64,000 nucleotides of DNA from Phycisphaeraceae bacterium (GTDB lineage: Bacteria; Planctomycetota; Phycisphaerae; Phycisphaerales; UBA1924), in assembly GCA_020639235.1 (NCBI GenBank), contig JACKHC010000001.1:2728001-2792000 (forward strand). Direction: 5' to 3'. Within the stretch, counting starts at the first letter, position 1, and every line of letters begins with the position of its first letter. The position numbers and the translations under genes were made by a program. The notes below the pieces were generated by a model. The model ran no database searches. It worked only from the letters and a program-made list of their open reading frames with translations, and was not told the origin of the DNA. This document shows, in pieces, positions 60,674-64,000 of this stretch.

Positions 60674-62338
60674 ATGGCGGGAATGAATGATTGCAGATTG
60701 AGGCGCCGGGGCGGGGTCTTGGCAGCGACGATCATCGTGATCGTGGTCATCGGCGCGCTCATCGGGGGCGGATGGTTCGCGGTAACGCAACTCGACGGCA
60801 GCGCCAAGGACAAGGTGCAGAGCAAGGCGCTGTATCAGGCCGCGCGTTCAACATTCCTCATCACGACCACCTCCAACGGCTCCCTCGCCGCGCGGAATCA
60901 GACGGAAATCCGGTCCGAGGTCGAAGGCCAGACGAGCGTCACAGAACTCGTCCCAGAGGGGACCGTGGTCAAACAGGGCGACATCCTCATCAAGCTGTCC
61001 ACCGACCAGATCGACAATCGACTCCGCGAGGCCGAAGACCGGCTCCGCACCGCCGAGAATCAGGCGACCGTGGCGCAAAGCTCGCTGCAGATCCAGGAGA
61101 GCGACAACGACTCGGCGCTGCGCCAGGCGGAGGTCAAGCTCGAACTGGCCAAACTCGAACTGCAGAAGTGGACCGATGGCGATCTGGTCCAGAAGCGCAA
61201 CGACCTCAAGACGGCGCTCGAACGCGCAGTGCGCGAAGAAGAACGCCTCCGCGTGAAACTCGACCGCTCGCAGGAACTCTTCGACAACGAGTTCTACTCG
61301 CAGGACGAACTCGACCAGGACCGGATCGCCTACCTCGACGCGCAGGCGACGCTCTTCAAGTCGCGCCTCGCCCAGGAAACCTTCGAAGAGTACGAGTACG
61401 TGAAAGAGAAAACCCGCCTCGAGTCCGATGTCCGCGAGGCGGAAGCCGAACTCGAGCGCGTCAAGACGCGCAACGCCAGCCAGCTCAAGACGAAGCAGTC
61501 CGAACTCGAATACGCCCAGCTGAACCTGCGTCAGCGCCAGGTCGAACTCGGCGAGGTCCAGGAGCAACTCGACGCCGCCACGATCGAAGCGCCGACCGAC
61601 GGCCTCGTCGTCTACGCCAGCAGTCTCGATCAGGGGCGGCGCTGGGGCGGCGACAGCGGCCCCTTCCAGGTCGGCAGCCAGGTGTGGGAAAACCAGTCGC
61701 TCATCGTGCTCCCCGACACCCGCGAGATGATGGCCGTCGTCAAAGTCCACGAAAGTCTCGTCTCGCAGGTGAAGAAGGGCCAGAAGTCGGTCGTCACAAT
61801 CGAAGCCGCGGGCGGAAAGACGATCCAAGGCACGGTGGACTCCGTCGGTGTGCTCGCCCAGTCCGACAACTGGCGCGACCCCGACCGCCGCGAGTACGAG
61901 GTCAAGATCGCACTTGACCTCGGCGGGCTCAGCGCCATGGAAATGGAACTCAAACCCGGCATGCGCTGCGAGGCCGAAATCCAGATGGACCGCGTCGAGG
62001 ACGCCATCGCCGTGCCGCTCGCCGCGCTGTTCATCGATGGCGGCGTGAACTTCGTCTACTCACCCGATGTCGGCAAGTTCCGCCGCGTCCCGGTCCGCGT
62101 CGGCCGCCGCTCAGAAACGCAGGCCGAGATCGTCGCCGGGCTCCGCGAGGGCGCAACGGTCCTCCTGCGCGAACCCACACCCGGCGAAGTCATCGCCGGC
62201 GATTTCAGCGAGAGCGAGCTCGCCGCCGTCGGCGCCGGCAACAGCGACGGCAACCGCAAACGAGGCCCCGGCGCCCCGCCCGCCGCGCCCACCGAAGAAG
62301 CCGCGGGCAAGGTCGAACAGACCGCCGCGGGGGAATAA
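60674..62338 (+). CDS. HlyD/RND-type membrane fusion protein (efflux adaptor)
   Basis: A 554-residue periplasmic adaptor. One N-terminal membrane anchor (about 16-40) is followed by a lipoyl-like half (NQTEIRSEVEGQTSVTELVPEGTVVKQGDIL), a long coiled coil (about 120-300), the second lipoyl half (ATIEAPTDGLVVYAS), a beta-barrel and the membrane-proximal domain. It links an inner-membrane pump to the TolC-like duct upstream. The matching ABC or RND pump is not downstream here, where an unrelated thiolase follows. The ATG at 60674 is chosen because GGGAGAG lies 7 bases upstream. Confidence 0.9.
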   Translation: MAGMNDCRLRRRGGVLAATIIVIVVIGALIGGGWFAVTQLDGSAKDKVQSKALYQAARSTFLITTTSNGSLAARNQTEIRSEVEGQTSVTELVPEGTVVKQGDILIKLSTDQIDNRLREAEDRLRTAENQATVAQSSLQIQESDNDSALRQAEVKLELAKLELQKWTDGDLVQKRNDLKTALERAVREEERLRVKLDRSQELFDNEFYSQDELDQDRIAYLDAQATLFKSRLAQETFEEYEYVKEKTRLESDVREAEAELERVKTRNASQLKTKQSELEYAQLNLRQRQVELGEVQEQLDAATIEAPTDGLVVYASSLDQGRRWGGDSGPFQVGSQVWENQSLIVLPDTREMMAVVKVHESLVSQVKKGQKSVVTIEAAGGKTIQGTVDSVGVLAQSDNWRDPDRREYEVKIALDLGGLSAMEMELKPGMRCEAEIQMDRVEDAIAVPLAALFIDGGVNFVYSPDVGKFRRVPVRVGRRSETQAEIVAGLREGATVLLREPTPGEVIAGDFSESELAAVGAGNSDGNRKRGPGAPPAAPTEEAAGKVEQTAAGE

Positions 62339-62429
62339 CCGAGCCATCACGCCGGTTTCGCTCCTCCGGGCATCGCCGCGCGCGACTCGGCGCACAACAA
62401 AGACCCCCCGACCCGGGCAACAGGTGCCC

Positions 62430-62435
62430 TATACT
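62430..62435 (+). promoter_or_regulatory. Candidate -10 element for the thiolase gene
   Basis: TATACT, a close match to the sigma-70 consensus TATAAT in an otherwise GC-rich gap, about 60 bases before the thiolase ATG. No clear -35 box was recognised. Confidence 0.3.
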
Positions 62436-62495
62436 GCCCCTCGCGCGCCTGTCGCGACCAGACGAATACAAACATCGAACCGAGGAGTTTGAGAA

Positions 62496-63698
62496 ATGGC
62501 CAACGCTGCCACCACGCCCGTCGTTGTTGCCGCCAAGCGGACGCCGATCGGGCGGTTCCTGGGCGGGTTGTCGAATGTCGAGTCGCCCCAACTGGGCGCC
62601 TTCGCGATTCAATCCGTGCTCGAGGCCGCCCCCGCCCTCAAGGGGCATGTGGACGAGTGCATCATGGGGTGCGTCCTCCAGGCCGGCGTCGGCCAGAACC
62701 CCGCGCGCCAGGCGGGCCTCAAGGCCGGGCTGCCCGACACACTCAGCGCACAAACCATCAACAAAGTCTGCGGCTCGGGCCTCCAGTCCGTCATGCTCGC
62801 AGCCCAGTCCATCAAAGCGGGCGACAACCAGTGCGTCATCGCCGGCGGCCTCGAGTCCATGAGCCGCGCCCCCCACTACGCCTTCCTCCGCAACGGCGTG
62901 AAGTTCGGCGCGGTCTCCTTCGAAGACCACATGCAGCACGACGGCCTCACCTGCGCCTTCGAGTGCTGGGGCATGGGCAACGCCGCAGACCACATCGCCA
63001 AAAAGTACGAAATCTCCCGCGCCGATCAGGACGCCTTCGCCGCCGCCTCACACCAGAAGGCGGCCAAAGCCGCCAAGGAAGGGTGGTTCAAGAACGAGAT
63101 CGTCGCGCTCACCGGCGAGCAGGTCGGCAACCGCAAGAACCCCGGGCCCGAAGGCGGCGTCAGCGCCGACGAGGGCATCCGCGCCGAGTCCACCGCCGAC
63201 GGCCTCGCCAAACTGCGCCCCGCCTTCGATAAGGACGGCACGGTCACCGCGGGCAACGCATCCCAGATCTCCGACGGCGGCGCCGCAGTCGGCGTCTGCT
63301 CCCTCGCCTTCGCCGAGAAGCACGGCCTCAAGCCCATGGCCAAAATCCTCGCCTACCACACCTCCGGCGTCGCGCCCAAGGACATCTTCCGCGCACCGTC
63401 CCTCGCCGTGCCCGCGGTCGTCGAAAAAGCCGGGCTGAAGATGAGCGATATCGACCTCTTCGAACTCAACGAGGCCTTCGCCGCACAGTCCCTCCAGAAC
63501 ATGCGCGAGGCCAAGGTTCCGACCGAGAAGGTCAACATCGCCGGCGGCGCGATCGCCCTGGGACACCCCATCGGCGCCTCCGGCGCACGCGTGTTCGTCA
63601 CCCTCCTCCACCAGATGGAACGCATCGGCGCCAAACGCGGCGTCGCGGCCCTGTGCCTCGGCGGCGGCAACGCCGTCGCGGTCGTGGTGGAGCGGTAA
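62496..63698 (+). CDS. Acetyl-CoA acetyltransferase (thiolase)
   Basis: A 400-residue biosynthetic-type thiolase condensing two acetyl-CoA or cleaving acetoacetyl-CoA. The nucleophilic Cys92 is in INKVCGSGLQSV, the catalytic His in GGAIALGHPIGASGAR, the second Cys in LCLGGGNA, and NEAFAAQ is also conserved. The length is typical. GAGGAG precedes the ATG. It is not flanked by other beta-oxidation or polyhydroxybutyrate genes in the window, so the physiological direction is unknown. Confidence 0.95.
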   Translation: MANAATTPVVVAAKRTPIGRFLGGLSNVESPQLGAFAIQSVLEAAPALKGHVDECIMGCVLQAGVGQNPARQAGLKAGLPDTLSAQTINKVCGSGLQSVMLAAQSIKAGDNQCVIAGGLESMSRAPHYAFLRNGVKFGAVSFEDHMQHDGLTCAFECWGMGNAADHIAKKYEISRADQDAFAAASHQKAAKAAKEGWFKNEIVALTGEQVGNRKNPGPEGGVSADEGIRAESTADGLAKLRPAFDKDGTVTAGNASQISDGGAAVGVCSLAFAEKHGLKPMAKILAYHTSGVAPKDIFRAPSLAVPAVVEKAGLKMSDIDLFELNEAFAAQSLQNMREAKVPTEKVNIAGGAIALGHPIGASGARVFVTLLHQMERIGAKRGVAALCLGGGNAVAVVVER

Positions 63699-63722
63699 AC
63701 GCCAGCCCATAGGCAACTGAAC

Positions 63723-64000
63723 ATGACAAAACGACCCACACGGCGGCGCAGATGGAAACGGCGCGCCGCGGTGTGGGTTGTTATTTGCGCGGTGCTCGGG
63801 TTGGTGACGACGGTCGGCGTGGCGTGGTGCGGGGCGTGGCGCGGTGCAGATGCGCTTGGGTGGACCGGTCAGTTCTTTGAAGGACAACTGTATATCCGTG
63901 TTGATGCGACGAGCTCGTGGTACGCGGTTGTACGGCGCCAGATCGAAGAACTACCACGGGAGAACGGTAGGCGAGCGCCCCTCGAGTCACAGCATGTCGT
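63723..64000 (+). CDS. Partial membrane-anchored hypothetical protein
   Basis: The frame opens with ATG 24 bases after the thiolase stop and runs off the window, so only the first 92 codons are seen. Residues 1-15 are very basic (TKRPTRRRRWKRR), followed by one hydrophobic segment (about 16-37, VWVVICAVLGLVTTVGVAW) and then an extracytoplasmic region. This fits a positive-inside signal anchor. I do not recognise the family. Confidence 0.6.
   Translation, partial: MTKRPTRRRRWKRRAAVWVVICAVLGLVTTVGVAWCGAWRGADALGWTGQFFEGQLYIRVDATSSWYAVVRRQIEELPRENGRRAPLESQHV

Noticed and set aside
1..64000. CRISPR arrays, insertion sequences, prophage or rRNA genes
   Set aside because: Nothing with regularly spaced repeats, transposase or phage genes, terminal repeats or rRNA signatures was seen on either strand.

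Overview
The window is GC-rich, gene-dense bacterial chromosome that most resembles a planctomycete, probably of the class Phycisphaerae. This is inferred from gene content, not from an rRNA gene. Pointers are a Chlamydia/planctomycete-type histone H1 (Hc1)-like mini-protein, a secreted protein ending in two dockerin-type calcium repeats, a PEP-CTERM-like sorting tail, a planctomycete-style prenyltransferase-fold protein, and a cluster of type IV pilus ATPase relatives with an altered ATPase. I see no rRNA, CRISPR array, insertion sequence or prophage. Four tRNAs are present: Gln-CUG, Thr-CGU, Gln-UUG and Lys-UUU. No gap between genes exceeds 300 bases.

Layout. 1-6.6 kb (+): the end of ftsW and murG, a receiver-like protein coupled to a diguanylate cyclase, a histone-like protein, a FabZ-type dehydratase, a nuclease-degenerate UvrC relative and mannose-6-phosphate isomerase. 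6.6-8.8 kb (-): a DegT/StrS aminotransferase and a YmdB-type phosphodiesterase. 8.9-12.7 kb (+): a small protein, tRNA-Gln, an ArnT-like glycosyltransferase and an esterase. 12.7-20 kb: a flagellin-N-like protein, a tandem TlpA thioredoxin, a CNNM/CBS protein, QueG, a sugar isomerase-like protein and an M28-PDZ peptidase. 20-30 kb: glycine decarboxylase, an HDOD-GGDEF-REC protein, an ArsR/AHSA1 pair with a perfect palindromic operator, a thioesterase, and an ethylene-receptor-like PAS-GGDEF-EAL protein. 30-37 kb (-): a prenyltransferase-fold protein, two small orphan genes beside tRNA-Thr, arginine decarboxylase, a DNA glycosylase, a glutamine amidotransferase and a membrane protein. 37-42 kb (+): PilT-like ATPase, GspE-like pseudo-ATPase and a CvpA-like membrane protein, closed by a strong terminator.

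42-47 kb (-) is a housekeeping block: glmU-like, prs, rplY, pth, rpsF, ssb, rplI, with several ATGA overlaps. 47-50 kb holds thymidine kinase and the dockerin and PEP-CTERM surface proteins. 50-54 kb (-) is a SNF2 helicase with a SWIM zinc-finger partner. 54-58.6 kb has gmhA and aat, convergent with a GH35-like protein that has lost expected catalytic residues. 58.7-64 kb (+) has a TolC-like lipoprotein, a membrane fusion protein, a thiolase and the start of an unknown membrane protein.

Themes. Three proteins make or break cyclic-di-GMP, each with a different sensory front end, and one of these has all seven residues needed for ethylene binding in plant ETR1. Several familiar enzymes appear in altered form: UvrC-like, GspE-like, GH35-like, GlmU without its acetyltransferase half, and a YmdB with GDH in place of GNH. 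The cluster at 37.2-42.0 kb and the ETR-type c-di-GMP protein are the best candidates for undescribed biology.
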